A stretch of DNA of 34,206 bases from assembly GCA_964488535.1 (NCBI GenBank), contig CAZAUT010000019.1, positions 1 through 34,206 on the forward strand. Reading direction: 5' to 3'. The notes beneath the pieces are model-generated. The model had not been told where the DNA came from. It did not search any database and saw nothing but the letters and a program-made list of their open reading frames with translations. This document shows, piece by piece, positions 23,628-31,171 of this stretch; positions within the stretch are counted from its first letter, which is position 1; each line of letters opens with the position of its first letter. Source of the DNA: GWB1-38-13 sp964488535. GTDB lineage: Bacteria; Patescibacteriota; Microgenomatia; UBA8517. The position numbers were made by a program, and so were the translations under genes.

Positions 23628-24176
23628 TCAGGCATCTAAAAAATCGGCAAAATCCTCATAATACGGATAGTCGTGGGTGTCGGAAGGTTTTTGAATTACT
23701 TTTATATTTTTATCCATTAACATCAGATAAGTCTTTATCGCGTTGTAAGACATAAAGGGGTCATTGTGGTTTTGAATAACCAGCAAATTACCGCTTCCGA
23801 TTATTTTCAAACCCTTCCGATACCCCAAAGGGTCAATTGGAATACCGCACAAAATCACTTTTCCCAAGTGTGCTTTTATAACCGGAATAAGCGACATTGC
23901 AACTTTGGTTCCAATTGATTTGGCAATAATATTAATCCCATCGTCAGTACATTTAATTTTCTTTAAAATTCTTTCAACCTCGCGTTTAACATCCAAGTGT
24001 TTTGCGGCTTTCAAACTTTGTTTGGAACTCAATATCTGTTCGCTTGTACTTGAACCATCTTCCCAGTGTTCCCACTCGTGAACAATAACATTGTATTTAT
24101 GAGACAAACGCTTCTTTACCTCATACGCCCACTCTTTATTTTTTATTGAATAGCCCGGCAGTATAATCGTTTTCAT
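23628..24176 (-). CDS. Small alpha/beta hydrolase-like protein
   Basis: The 182-residue protein has the arrangement of compact alpha/beta hydrolases of the RBBP9/YdeN kind. IILPGYS (4-10) forms the first strand and oxyanion loop. The nucleophile elbow is AKSIGTKVA with Ser87, where Ala replaces the usual first Gly. Asp139 is in QNHNDPF and His168 is in SDTHDYPY. The three residues are in the correct order for a catalytic triad. The substrate is unknown, and such proteins may be esterases or peptidases. It converges on gyrA and is separated from the recombinase gene by a structured repeat element. Confidence 0.7.
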   Translation of the reverse strand: MKTIILPGYSIKNKEWAYEVKKRLSHKYNVIVHEWEHWEDGSSTSEQILSSKQSLKAAKHLDVKREVERILKKIKCTDDGINIIAKSIGTKVAMSLIPVIKAHLGKVILCGIPIDPLGYRKGLKIIGSGNLLVIQNHNDPFMSYNAIKTYLMLMDKNIKVIQKPSDTHDYPYYEDFADFLDA

Positions 24177-24200
24177 TTTTAACGTAACTATTCAGATTTC

Positions 24201-24331
24201 CTGACACGGTTTCGTCATTCTGAAACCCGCTAAGCGGGTGAAAAATCTCCCTATAAATGAGATCCTTCGCGTAATTTACACTGAGTGTAACCGAAGTACT
24301 CAGGATGACATATTGTGTCAGTAAAACTGAC
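24201..24331. repeat. Cloverleaf-like nested inverted repeat element
   Basis: The outer pair CTGACAC (24201-24207) and GTGTCAG (24315-24321) is perfect. Inside it, GTCATTCTGA (24214-24223) pairs with TCAGGATGAC (24300-24309) with one wobble. Three arms lie within: ACCCGC/GCGGGT with loop TAA (24225-24239), GAAAAATCTC/GAGATCCTTC (24240-24268) with two mismatches, and TTACAC/GTGTAA with loop TGA (24276-24290). At the edge, GTCAGT/ACTGAC with loop AAA (24317-24331) can form instead of the outer pair. The words GTCATTCTGA, ATCTC...GAGAT and CAGGATGAC are ones I associate with dispersed REP/MITE-like repeats. No transposase is in the window. Confidence 0.75.
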
Positions 24332-24341
24332 TAGACACTAA

Positions 24342-25298
24342 TTAATTTCCCCCTTTTCCATGGAAAGCGTCATGAATATCCTTCAAGTGTTTATGGGTTA
24401 CATGGGTATAGATCTGGGTTGTCTGAATATTTTTGTGTCCCAGCATCTCCTGAACCGACCTGATATCGGCTCCTGCCATTAAAAGATCGGTTGCAAACGA
24501 GTGCCTCATTACATGCGGTGTTGCGTCAACAGGTAACTTTACTTTTCTGGTATATTTTTTTATCATCCTCTGAATTGAACGGCATGATAGTCTCATTTTT
24601 TCATCAGATATCGTCGGGTCGGGTTCCCCCTTGTGCTGAATAAATAACGGTTTATATGTATCCGTTCTCTCGTTTAAATAACCTCCGATCCAATCCGCTG
24701 CCCGCTTTGAAAGAAAAACAACACGGGCACGTCCGCCTTTTCCGACAATCCCAAATTCACGTCTTTCAAGATTCACCATGTCGCGGTCCAGTTTGCAAAG
24801 TTCCGACACACGAAGACCGGTTGAGTACAAAAGTTCCAAAATCGCCTTGTCGCGTTTTCCGCCCAAATTCGAAAGAGTTGGAGCATTAAGAAGCCGTTCA
24901 ACCTGCTCTCCCGATAAAAATTTTACCTGACGTTCGGAAATTTTGGGCAGTTCGATTTTATCGGCGCTCATTACCTCAAAATCGTTTTTCGTTAGCCATC
25001 GCAAGAACGACCGAAGTGCGATCGCGTGATACCCTTGGGTCTTGCGGCTCATCGTTCCTTGGTGTTTGTAACCCGGAAGTCGCGAGAGGTGTACCCGGAA
25101 TTGCCTTACTATTTCGGGGTTGATATCGCTCAAATCCATTCTGATGTTTTCTTCTTTTAACCAATTGATAAAACGACCCAGATAGTGTTTATAGTTCCGA
25201 ACCGTTAGGGGAGAGGAGCCGCGTTCTACCTCCAGATACTCAAGATATTTTATTACCTCATCGGTAATCTGAGCATGAGAGTTTTTGGCAGGCGACAT
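24342..25298 (-). CDS. Xer-type tyrosine recombinase
   Basis: This site-specific recombinase has 318 residues. The N-terminal SAM-like core-binding domain spans about 10-110 (SPLTVRNYKHYLGRFINWL) and the catalytic domain 125-310. All expected catalytic residues are visible: R163 in TGLRVSELC, K187 in GKGGRARVV, H262 and R265 in PHVMRHSFAT, H288 in MLGHKNIQTTQIYTH and the nucleophile Y297. The compact size and lack of extra domains fit a chromosomal XerC/XerD dimer-resolution enzyme better than a phage integrase, and CPR genomes often carry a single Xer. It has a 13-unit octad array immediately upstream and a cloverleaf repeat just downstream, so a mobile-element role cannot be excluded. Confidence 0.9.
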   Translation of the reverse strand: MSPAKNSHAQITDEVIKYLEYLEVERGSSPLTVRNYKHYLGRFINWLKEENIRMDLSDINPEIVRQFRVHLSRLPGYKHQGTMSRKTQGYHAIALRSFLRWLTKNDFEVMSADKIELPKISERQVKFLSGEQVERLLNAPTLSNLGGKRDKAILELLYSTGLRVSELCKLDRDMVNLERREFGIVGKGGRARVVFLSKRAADWIGGYLNERTDTYKPLFIQHKGEPDPTISDEKMRLSCRSIQRMIKKYTRKVKLPVDATPHVMRHSFATDLLMAGADIRSVQEMLGHKNIQTTQIYTHVTHKHLKDIHDAFHGKGGN

Positions 25299-25304
25299 AG
25301 AAAT

Positions 25305-25408
25305 AGGATACTAGGATACTAGGATACTAGGATATTAAGATATTAGGATAAAAAGTGATTAAAATATCGGGATACTGGAACATAATGATATTACAATATT
25401 ATGAATAA
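25305..25408. repeat. 13-unit degenerate octad array upstream of the recombinase
   Basis: AGGATACT occurs three times in tandem from 25305, followed in the same 8-bp phase by AGGATATT, AAGATATT, AGGATAAA, AAGTGATT, AAAATATC, GGGATACT, GGAACATA, ATGATATT, ACAATATT and ATGAATAA. The consensus is about RRGATAYT, with decay increasing away from the gene. On the coding strand the units read AGTATCCT, so TATCCT hexamers recur every eight bases, the nearest six bases before the ATG. Confidence 0.88.
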
Positions 25409-25451
25409 AAGTTTACTCCGAACAGCGCGAGGAGTCAATATCATTGTGCGA

Positions 25452-25560
25452 CCACATTAGACTTGGTGCGACCAAGTCTAACGTGGTTCTTTACCGAGTT
25501 GACGTGGCAAAACCGAGTTAGACACAGCAAAGTCGAATTTGACTCGATGCGACATTGGGA
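25452..25560. repeat. 16-bp hairpin and degenerate ~20-bp iterated repeats
   Basis: CCACATTAGACTTGGT (25452-25467) and ACCAAGTCTAACGTGG (25471-25486) pair over 16 positions with a single mismatch and loop GCG. The same sequence words continue to 25560 as a degenerate direct repeat of about 20 bases, each copy containing a TTAGAC/TTGACG/TTTGAC word and then GCGAC or GCAAA and CGAG. TGCGACCA occurs exactly twice, at 25447 and 25467. No T tract follows the hairpin. Confidence 0.65.
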
Positions 25561-25567
25561 ATGTATC

Positions 25568-25645
25568 AAGTGTCAGGTATCGGGTGTCAAGTGTCAGGTA
25601 TTGAGAAATTGTTAAATAGTCAAATGTTTAAATTATTAAATTATC
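25568..25645. repeat. Array that switches from 7-bp to 8-bp period
   Basis: Heptads AAGTGTC, AGGTATC, GGGTGTC, AAGTGTC and AGGTATT run from 25568 to 25602. After GAG they are followed by octads AAATTGTT, AAATAGTC, AAATGTTT, AAATTATT and AAATTATC from 25606 to 25645. The next base begins an ATG with a 71-codon hydrophobic AT-rich frame that I do not consider a convincing gene. Confidence 0.8.
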
Positions 25646-26682
25646 ATGGAAATATATTTTACTTTTAAACTTTTCGTCTTTTTCATTTTAATTTGTAATA
25701 TTTTCCCCCGATATATTATATTCTATATACAATATACTTTTTTTGTAGTTTTATGTTTTCTTTCATGCCAGTCCAACTTGTCACTTATTACTTATCCCTT
25801 AATTCTTTCCCCAAAATTATGCCTTCACCAAATCAATTTTAAGGGGGGTTTCACTAAATAGACGGTCAGTTAACCATCTCACGTCGGTATATATTATCCC
25901 GTAAACACGGGATATTCCGCACATTCTCCTAAACCGGGTTTCACAAAGAGGGGAGTCGGAACACTTTAAAAAACCTTTCGGTATTTGTACGGTTTAATGT
26001 TTTATAACATCCTGCATTTGGGGAAGTAAATATTAAATATATAATATGGTTTATATATTGTCATAAGAAAAGATTTAAGAAAACGGGAAGAAAAGTGCCT
26101 CTTCTCCATGCAGGTTTATATATCGTCGTAAAAGTTATATTGTGCGACATTATGATAAATTGAATCTGTATACCCTCTCGGTATTCCGTCACTTACTGTT
26201 TCCTTTCTTACTTTGTCCACAATGGGAATTATGTTATACCTTTTACGGAGCACTACTTCTTCTTTGCTGATGATGTAAAGTATACCGCAATATTTATATA
26301 CAAACTGAAGACTCAGTAAGTACATTTTATAATGCTAGTATCATGCGACTTCTCTTCCCGTTAGTACCCAAATCCAATCTATGCAAAATAAAAGTTATCC
26401 ACAATAAATGATGAATATAACCGGCGGAGTACTAAATAACTATATCATAGTATATCATCCTGTTTACTCCATGCCTCAGTGTCGTATGTTCGCCGAAACG
26501 GTTGTTCGGGTATTTTATATTTTGTTAATATGTCAGATATCGTGAAAAATATAATTATAGGATGTGAAAAGTTGTACCGCTGATAATAGCCTATAATATG
26601 AAGTATTATTTATAAAACCACTTCCCTCTCCCCCGGCGGATATGCGAATAAATTTGTTCTGTCGTAAATCGGCATTTTACAT
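25646..26682. other. About 1 kb without a convincing gene
   Basis: No tRNA, tmRNA, RNase P or SRP RNA signature was found by eye. Structures present include the hairpin TATCCCGT/ACGGGATA with loop AAAC at 25895-25914 and a near-repeat of 19 bases, GGTTTATATATTGTCATAA at 26048 and GGTTTATATATCGTCGTAA at 26113, spaced 65 bases apart. Short frames of 71 codons (25646, plus) and 69 codons (26325 to 26116, minus) exist but have no recognisable features. The region may be decayed coding sequence or an unrecognised RNA. Confidence 0.5.
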
Positions 26683-27465
26683 TTAGTATCCGGTCCAGCT
26701 GGTAGACAGAAACATAACAATGAATACAACAACTCCTACCATTAGATATTCCCTGATGGTTTGTGAAAAAAGACGGCCTTCCAGTTCGTTTTGACCAAGG
26801 CCCAAAAGAATATAAAAATAGATCGTCATGAAAAGAGAACCGACGACTATACCCACCGGCCAAAAATGAAGAACTATAGCAAGCTGCGCCTGTAAAAAAG
26901 ATGCAAGAAGAGAAATCGTTATAATCCTGCCATCAAACTCATTCTGCAGAGTTGATACCCAAAATCCCTGAAGATAAAGAGGAAAGGTCAATAAGAAAAC
27001 AAGCAAACCAACGTACAGATACGTAAGTTTCAGAGATATTAGGCCATCCAATGTCAAAAAAAATGCCAGAAGAGAAAGTAAAAAACCGACACCCTTTGCT
27101 GCCCTATAAAGTGCGATGGTTTTGATTGATGAAACCGAAAAAACATTCGTCGTAAGAAGAAGTATGTATATGGATATCCCGTATAGAACTGTCAATAGGA
27201 CGTTCGTAACTGCCGATCCGGGTAACAAAAACCAGAAAACTGCAGCAGAGACAGTATAATAAATAGGCAGAACAAGCATTAAAAACGAGATTTTGTTTCT
27301 TAACCCTTCTCGAAGTGACCACCAGAAGAGAAACGCGCATACCAAACCCAATACGCCGATGGCCATAAATTTGTAGCTTTGCAGCGGAATAAATTGTACA
27401 CCGAATAAAAGAAGTGATAATACAAAAGTGGTTAAAATAAATTTTCTACGTTTATCTGAAAACAT
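26683..27465 (-). CDS. Polytopic membrane protein of unknown function
   Basis: I do not recognise this 260-residue protein. It starts MFSDKRRKFILTTFVLS and has about eight hydrophobic helices with short loops, few charges and no obvious catalytic motif. The only conserved-looking soluble bits are the first cytosolic loop WWSLREGLRNKIS and a late loop GQNELEGRLFSQTIREY. It follows yebC by 19 bases on the same strand, so the two are probably cotranscribed. A sensor, transporter or scaffold role cannot be told apart from sequence. Confidence 0.7.
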   Translation of the reverse strand: MFSDKRRKFILTTFVLSLLLFGVQFIPLQSYKFMAIGVLGLVCAFLFWWSLREGLRNKISFLMLVLPIYYTVSAAVFWFLLPGSAVTNVLLTVLYGISIYILLLTTNVFSVSSIKTIALYRAAKGVGFLLSLLAFFLTLDGLISLKLTYLYVGLLVFLLTFPLYLQGFWVSTLQNEFDGRIITISLLASFLQAQLAIVLHFWPVGIVVGSLFMTIYFYILLGLGQNELEGRLFSQTIREYLMVGVVVFIVMFLSTSWTGY

Positions 27466-27484
27466 ATGAGGCCGACTACCCTAT

Positions 27485-28225
27485 TTACATTTGTGCGATT
27501 ACTTCGTCCGATAATTCGATATTTGAATAAACATTTTGCACATCATCATGTTCCTCCATATTCTCAATAAACGTAAGAATTTTTCTTGCCTTATCCGTTT
27601 CGGTAATATTAACAACAGACTTCGGTTTCTTTATTGGTTGTGATGAAATTACAGTATAATTTTTAGATGCAATTAGATCCCTCATTTCGCCTGTTTTTTC
27701 AAAAGGAGTATACAATATGTATTCCTTTTCCGTTTCCTCGTAGTCGTCTACCCCTAAGTCGATTAAATCGAGTATTTGAGCATCCGGACTGGCGGTCTTC
27801 AGTACTTTAATAAGTCCCTTGCTTTCGAAGTTGTAAGACACCGACCCCGGTCCCGCCATATTACCTCCCCCTCTTTCAAATAGATTTTTGATTTCTTGGG
27901 CGGTACGGTTTTTGTTATCCGTAGCTGCGTCGACAATGATCGACACTCCATGTGGTCCGAAACCTTCGTAGGTATATTCCTCCATATTTTCAGACTCCGA
28001 AGTTGCCTTGGTAATTGATCTCTCAATGTTCTCTTTGGGTAAATTGTCGGCTTTAGCAGCCTCAATGGCCATACGAAGCTTATAGTTTGAAGCAGGATCT
28101 CCTCCCCCACCTGCCTTAACAGCAAGAGAGATTGCACGGGCGTGTTTTGAAAATATTTTGCCCTTTTGTGCGTCTTTAGCTTCCTTTGCCCTTTTAATCG
28201 TGGCAAAATGAGAATGTCCCGACAT
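27485..28225 (-). CDS. yebC: YebC/PmpR (TACO1-like) family protein
   Basis: Starting at the ATG at 28225, the 246-residue protein opens MSGHSHFATIKRAKEAKDAQKGKIFSK, the family signature (usually MSGHSKWATIK). NYKLRMAIEAAKADNLPKENIERSI, YEGFGPHGVSIIVDAATDNKNRT and GGGNMAGPGSVSYNFESKG follow, covering domains 1-2, and the last third forms domain 3. A TTG five codons earlier is in frame but lies across the -10 box. Members were first described as DNA-binding regulators (PmpR); the mitochondrial homologue TACO1 and later bacterial work point to a ribosome-associated role on proline-rich sequences. The Thr/Pro-rich pilin tail at the left edge would be a natural client, which is inference only. Confidence 0.93.
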   Translation of the reverse strand: MSGHSHFATIKRAKEAKDAQKGKIFSKHARAISLAVKAGGGGDPASNYKLRMAIEAAKADNLPKENIERSITKATSESENMEEYTYEGFGPHGVSIIVDAATDNKNRTAQEIKNLFERGGGNMAGPGSVSYNFESKGLIKVLKTASPDAQILDLIDLGVDDYEETEKEYILYTPFEKTGEMRDLIASKNYTVISSQPIKKPKSVVNITETDKARKILTFIENMEEHDDVQNVYSNIELSDEVIAQM

Positions 28226-28231
28226 ATGGCA

Positions 28232-28260
28232 ATTATACAATTAGATCAAGTTAGGATAAA
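28232..28260 (-). promoter_or_regulatory. Leaderless-type promoter of yebC
   Basis: On the minus strand TTTATC (28260-28255), 17 bases and TATAAT (28237-28232) are followed by six bases and the ATG at 28225. The transcript would start at the initiation codon. Confidence 0.6.
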
Positions 28261-28328
28261 GATGGTAAATTTATAGAGATTGACAATCTATATAGAGCCT
28301 TTCTGTCCGAAAAGTATTTATATACTCC

Positions 28329-28356
28329 TTGACAAGGGTTATTGCAACAATATACT
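28329..28356 (+). promoter_or_regulatory. Consensus promoter of the TPR protein gene
   Basis: TTGACA (28329-28334) and TATACT (28351-28356) are separated by 16 bases. The ATG at 28371 is 14 bases after the -10, leaving a leader of about seven bases. The in-frame TTG at 28329 is the -35 box itself and is not a start. Confidence 0.75.
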
Positions 28357-28370
28357 TTACAATTAATACA

Positions 28371-29099
28371 ATGACCGACAACCTGTCCCAAACCGCAATT
28401 ATCAATGCGCTTCAAGGAAATTGGAAAGAGGCAATAAATGCAAACCTTAGAATCCTTAAAGAAAACCCCTGCGATACCGAGGCTTTAAACAGAATTGCCA
28501 AGGCATACTTTGAATCCGGAAACGTAAAACGGGCTAAAATATCGGTTGAAAAAGTTCTTAAATTCGATCCCTTTAACCCCATTGCATTAAAATGCCGGGA
28601 TAAATGGAAAAACCTGTCACATGTTGACAAAAAACATACCGGCCAGATACAGGCGAATCTCTTTCTCGAAGAATCCGGAAAAACAAAAACCGTACATTTA
28701 ATTCATCCATGCGACAGATCGGTTATGGCAAATATCAACTGCGGTGACGTTGTCCATGCTTCTATTAAAAGCCATCGTGTGTCTTTATTGAACGAAGACG
28801 GATCATATATCGGAAAACTTCCCGATGATATATCTGCAAAGATAAAATCGCTTGTCAGGATCGGATACAGATATGTGTTTGCGGTAAAATCGATAGAAAA
28901 CAACGAGATTAAGGTATTTGTAAAAGAAATTGAACGTCCGTTGAAATATTCATCAAAGCCCTCATTTTCTCCGGATATGGTCGATTATACTCCATATACA
29001 CCACCACAGATTGTACACGCTCGGGATACGGAAAACGGCGAATATCATAAGGGCGGTAGCGCAAACGAATCGGACATTTCCGATGCTGACAAAAATTAG
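28371..29099 (+). CDS. TPR protein with HIRAN-like C-terminal domain
   Basis: The 242-residue protein has two tetratricopeptide repeats: IINALQGNWKEAINANLRIL and ALNRIAKAYFESGNVKRAKI with KVLKFDPFNPIAL, about residues 9-70. Next comes a beta-rich region (about 95-190): a stretch with GDVVHASI, LLNEDGSYIGKLPDDISAKI and LVRIGYRYVFAVKSI resembles the HIRAN fold, which in helicases and restriction-linked proteins binds DNA ends. The last 50 residues are low-complexity and acidic. It is divergent from yebC, and its stop overlaps the stop of the convergent gene by four bases. TPR is fairly sure; HIRAN-like is inference from pattern only. Confidence 0.7.
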   Translation: MTDNLSQTAIINALQGNWKEAINANLRILKENPCDTEALNRIAKAYFESGNVKRAKISVEKVLKFDPFNPIALKCRDKWKNLSHVDKKHTGQIQANLFLEESGKTKTVHLIHPCDRSVMANINCGDVVHASIKSHRVSLLNEDGSYIGKLPDDISAKIKSLVRIGYRYVFAVKSIENNEIKVFVKEIERPLKYSSKPSFSPDMVDYTPYTPPQIVHARDTENGEYHKGGSANESDISDADKN

Positions 29100-30004
29100 A
29101 TTTTGTCAAGGTATTCCTTTGAGAAATGAATATTATATACTTCTGATTTTATAACGTTCGAGCGACTGCAGCCGAAAACCGTTTTAAAATACCTGTTAAG
29201 GCTCTTGTCTGGTGTTTCAACAAGACAGTCCGATACACCTTCAATTAAGCGGGTATCGTAGCCTATGATCCTGCCTCCGGACATTTCAATAATATCTTTT
29301 ATAAATACCGGAATATTTGATCTTTCATCCGAAAAAAGACGGACGTTAAATATATCGTTTTTTACGAAATTGCGGGAAAAATCAAATATGAACCTGTCGG
29401 ATATGTTTTCGTCAATCGTCCGTGTGCCGTCGCTTCTTTCCCTGACAATGTTATACTGCCCAATATCTTTCCGGCTGTAGTTATCATACGATTTTGTTCT
29501 TGAATATATTAAAAAAATCAAATCTGAGGAATCGTTGGGTTTTTTAAAACACGACAAGATTTCGCTGCTTTTTACGGAACCGGATGCATCCGAGCGACAA
29601 TCAAGAACCGAGAAAATTGGAATGTGAAGATTTTTCATCAAGGTGTTTTTTAACAAAACACCATCTTTTGTTTCGTTTTGGCTTAATTTGTAAAGGTTTT
29701 TAATCGAGTATTCTCCCATATTTGCCGACGTGTCCATGACCAGATCACCATCTAGACTTAATTCGATAGTATCTTCATAATCGGCATCCATTCTTAATAT
29801 CCTGACATGATTTTCATATACAACCGCAATGTTAATTGGCATATCAAGATTGTACTTACTTCTCGCTGCAGAAATAAGGACAATTAAGGTAACCGACAAA
29901 ATAGCAAACAGAAAAAGTACGGAATGTTTTAATAGACGTTTAAATAACTTTTGTATAGGAACTTTTTTGAAAGAATTTTTCCTTTTGTGTTTCGCTATGC
30001 TCAT
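29096..30004 (-). CDS. Single-pass membrane protein with extracytoplasmic domain
   Basis: Taken from the ATG at 30004, the protein has 302 residues; an upstream in-frame start would overlap the rluD-like gene and adds an unconvincing hydrophobic stretch. A basic N-terminus (KHKRKNSFKKVPIQKLFKRLLKH) precedes one helix (VLFLFAILSVTLIVLISAA), so the rest is probably outside the cell. The soluble part begins INIAVVYENHVRILRMDAD and ends with IPVFIKDIIEMSGGRIIGYDTR, a pattern I loosely associate with LytR_C-like domains. I do not recognise a family with confidence. It is the fourth gene of the membrane protein-dksA-rluD unit. Confidence 0.6.
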   Translation of the reverse strand: MSIAKHKRKNSFKKVPIQKLFKRLLKHSVLFLFAILSVTLIVLISAARSKYNLDMPINIAVVYENHVRILRMDADYEDTIELSLDGDLVMDTSANMGEYSIKNLYKLSQNETKDGVLLKNTLMKNLHIPIFSVLDCRSDASGSVKSSEILSCFKKPNDSSDLIFLIYSRTKSYDNYSRKDIGQYNIVRERSDGTRTIDENISDRFIFDFSRNFVKNDIFNVRLFSDERSNIPVFIKDIIEMSGGRIIGYDTRLIEGVSDCLVETPDKSLNRYFKTVFGCSRSNVIKSEVYNIHFSKEYLDKI

Positions 30005-30068
30005 ATAATCAGTGTAAATCACTCTCAGGGGGATTAACAATATGCAACAATGGAAAAACCCTGCTTTC

Positions 30069-30782
30069 TCAAAGACGATGAAGAAATTCAAGTGCTGTTT
30101 TCAGATCTTCCGGCATTTGACTGACAACTATAATTTCTTTTTTTCTTTTTGGATGGATAAAAACGATTTTTTCGGCATGAAGAAACATTCTGCTGCACCA
30201 TTTTAGGTCTGCCCGCGAAGTTTTTCTTCCTGCATAAAAAGTGTCGGATACAATGGGGTATCCGATGTATTTCAAATGAACACGAAGCTGGTGTGTTCGG
30301 CCGGTTGCAGGTTTGAGTTCCAGAAAGGTGAACTTTTCATTTCTGTTCAGCAGGAAAAAATCCTTAGCTTTATAATATGTTTCTGATGGTTTTCCTGAAG
30401 GAATGACTCCAAATCTTTCCCTATTCCATGGCAGCCTGCCTATCGGTGCCGAAATCTTTCCTTCCTTATCTTTCAGGATACCATGTACTAATGCAATATA
30501 CGATTTGGCTACTTCCCGCTTTTTGAACTGAAGCTGAAGTTCGAAAAAAATATATTCCTTTTTTGCAGCGATAATCACCCCGCTGGTATCTTTATCTAAT
30601 CGATGAACGATACCGGACCTGAAACGTTCATTATCGGATAATTCATATTTCAGATTTTCCTTAAGCCAATTCTGCAGTATGGGATTACCATGAGCTGTCT
30701 TGGCGTCATTTACGACCCAGCCCGGAGGCTTATCGATAACTAAAAGGTCATCGTCCTGAAATAATATTTTTGGGGTATCCAT
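30069..30782 (-). CDS. RluA/RluD-family pseudouridine synthase
   Basis: This enzyme isomerises uridines in rRNA or tRNA. The 237-residue protein begins with LFQDDDLLVIDKPPGWVV (7-24), then has the catalytic motif IVHRLDKDTSGVIIAAK (58-74) with Asp63, and later GRTHQLRVHLKYIGYPIVSD, the RNA-binding active-site loop. It has no N-terminal S4 domain, unlike RluC and RluD, so it resembles the RluA or TruC size class. The target uridine cannot be assigned. The ATG immediately follows the stop of the dksA-like gene (TAGATG), so translation is coupled. Confidence 0.92.
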   Translation of the reverse strand: MDTPKILFQDDDLLVIDKPPGWVVNDAKTAHGNPILQNWLKENLKYELSDNERFRSGIVHRLDKDTSGVIIAAKKEYIFFELQLQFKKREVAKSYIALVHGILKDKEGKISAPIGRLPWNRERFGVIPSGKPSETYYKAKDFFLLNRNEKFTFLELKPATGRTHQLRVHLKYIGYPIVSDTFYAGRKTSRADLKWCSRMFLHAEKIVFIHPKRKKEIIVVSQMPEDLKTALEFLHRL

Positions 30783-31169
30783 CTATTCTCTCTTTCCCTG
30801 GCATTTCGTACACATCGTTGCTTCGGGGTAGGCCATCAGCCGGTCTGTATCGATCATATTACCGCAGTCTTCGCAAATACCGTACTTTCCAATTTTGATT
30901 CGGGTTAAGGCCTTTCTTGTTTGTATTATCTGTCTTTCGATCTGCTCTCTTATCGCGGATGTTCTTGCGTGTCCAAACTGTTCTTCGGCGTCGGCATCGG
31001 GCGACGCATTGTCGGATACCCGCGATTTATTCTTAAAAGGATCCTCTTTGGAAATTTCCTTCTTTCTTAGCTCGAGTTTTTTTAGGGATAGAGACAATAT
31101 CCTTCCGACAGGGGCTACCAGGTTGGCAGGAAAATGAAGCGGTTTGTTTTTTGATTTATTATTAACCAT
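30783..31169 (-). CDS. DksA/TraR-type zinc-finger protein
   Basis: The 128-residue protein has the DksA C4 zinc finger: GKYGICEDCGNMIDTDRLMAYPEATMC with C99, C102, C120 and C123, followed by QGKRE. A helical region before it (residues 62-92, HARTSAIREQIERQIIQTRKAL) corresponds to the second helix of the coiled coil; the first half is less clear, and no obvious acidic tip motif is visible. Family members bind RNA polymerase through the secondary channel and alter rRNA and stress promoters. It lies two bases after an upstream membrane protein and abuts the pseudouridine synthase gene. Confidence 0.88.
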   Translation of the reverse strand: MVNNKSKNKPLHFPANLVAPVGRILSLSLKKLELRKKEISKEDPFKNKSRVSDNASPDADAEEQFGHARTSAIREQIERQIIQTRKALTRIKIGKYGICEDCGNMIDTDRLMAYPEATMCTKCQGKRE

Positions 31170-31171
31170 AC

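Noticed and set aside
24342..25298. Integrase marking a prophage or integrative element
   Set aside because: No phage, conjugation or att-flanked tRNA is visible and all surrounding genes are housekeeping; a chromosomal Xer role is simpler.
25452..25645. CRISPR-like array
   Set aside because: Repeats are degenerate, about 20, 7 and 8 bases long, without conserved repeats alternating with unique spacers, and no cas genes are nearby.
25646..25861. Plus-strand frame of 71 codons right after an octad array
   Set aside because: Hydrophobic low-complexity composition from AT-rich DNA and no recognisable domain or promoter; the position after an octad array is suggestive but not enough.
26116..26325. 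Minus-strand frame of 69 codons in the gene-free region
   Set aside because: It has a TATAAA just before the ATG, but the product has no recognisable feature and the start is too close to that box; could be chance or a remnant.
28329..28370. N-terminal extension of the TPR protein from TTG 28329
   Set aside because: TTG is part of a TTGACA -35 box with a well-spaced TATACT -10; the coding start is the ATG at 28371.
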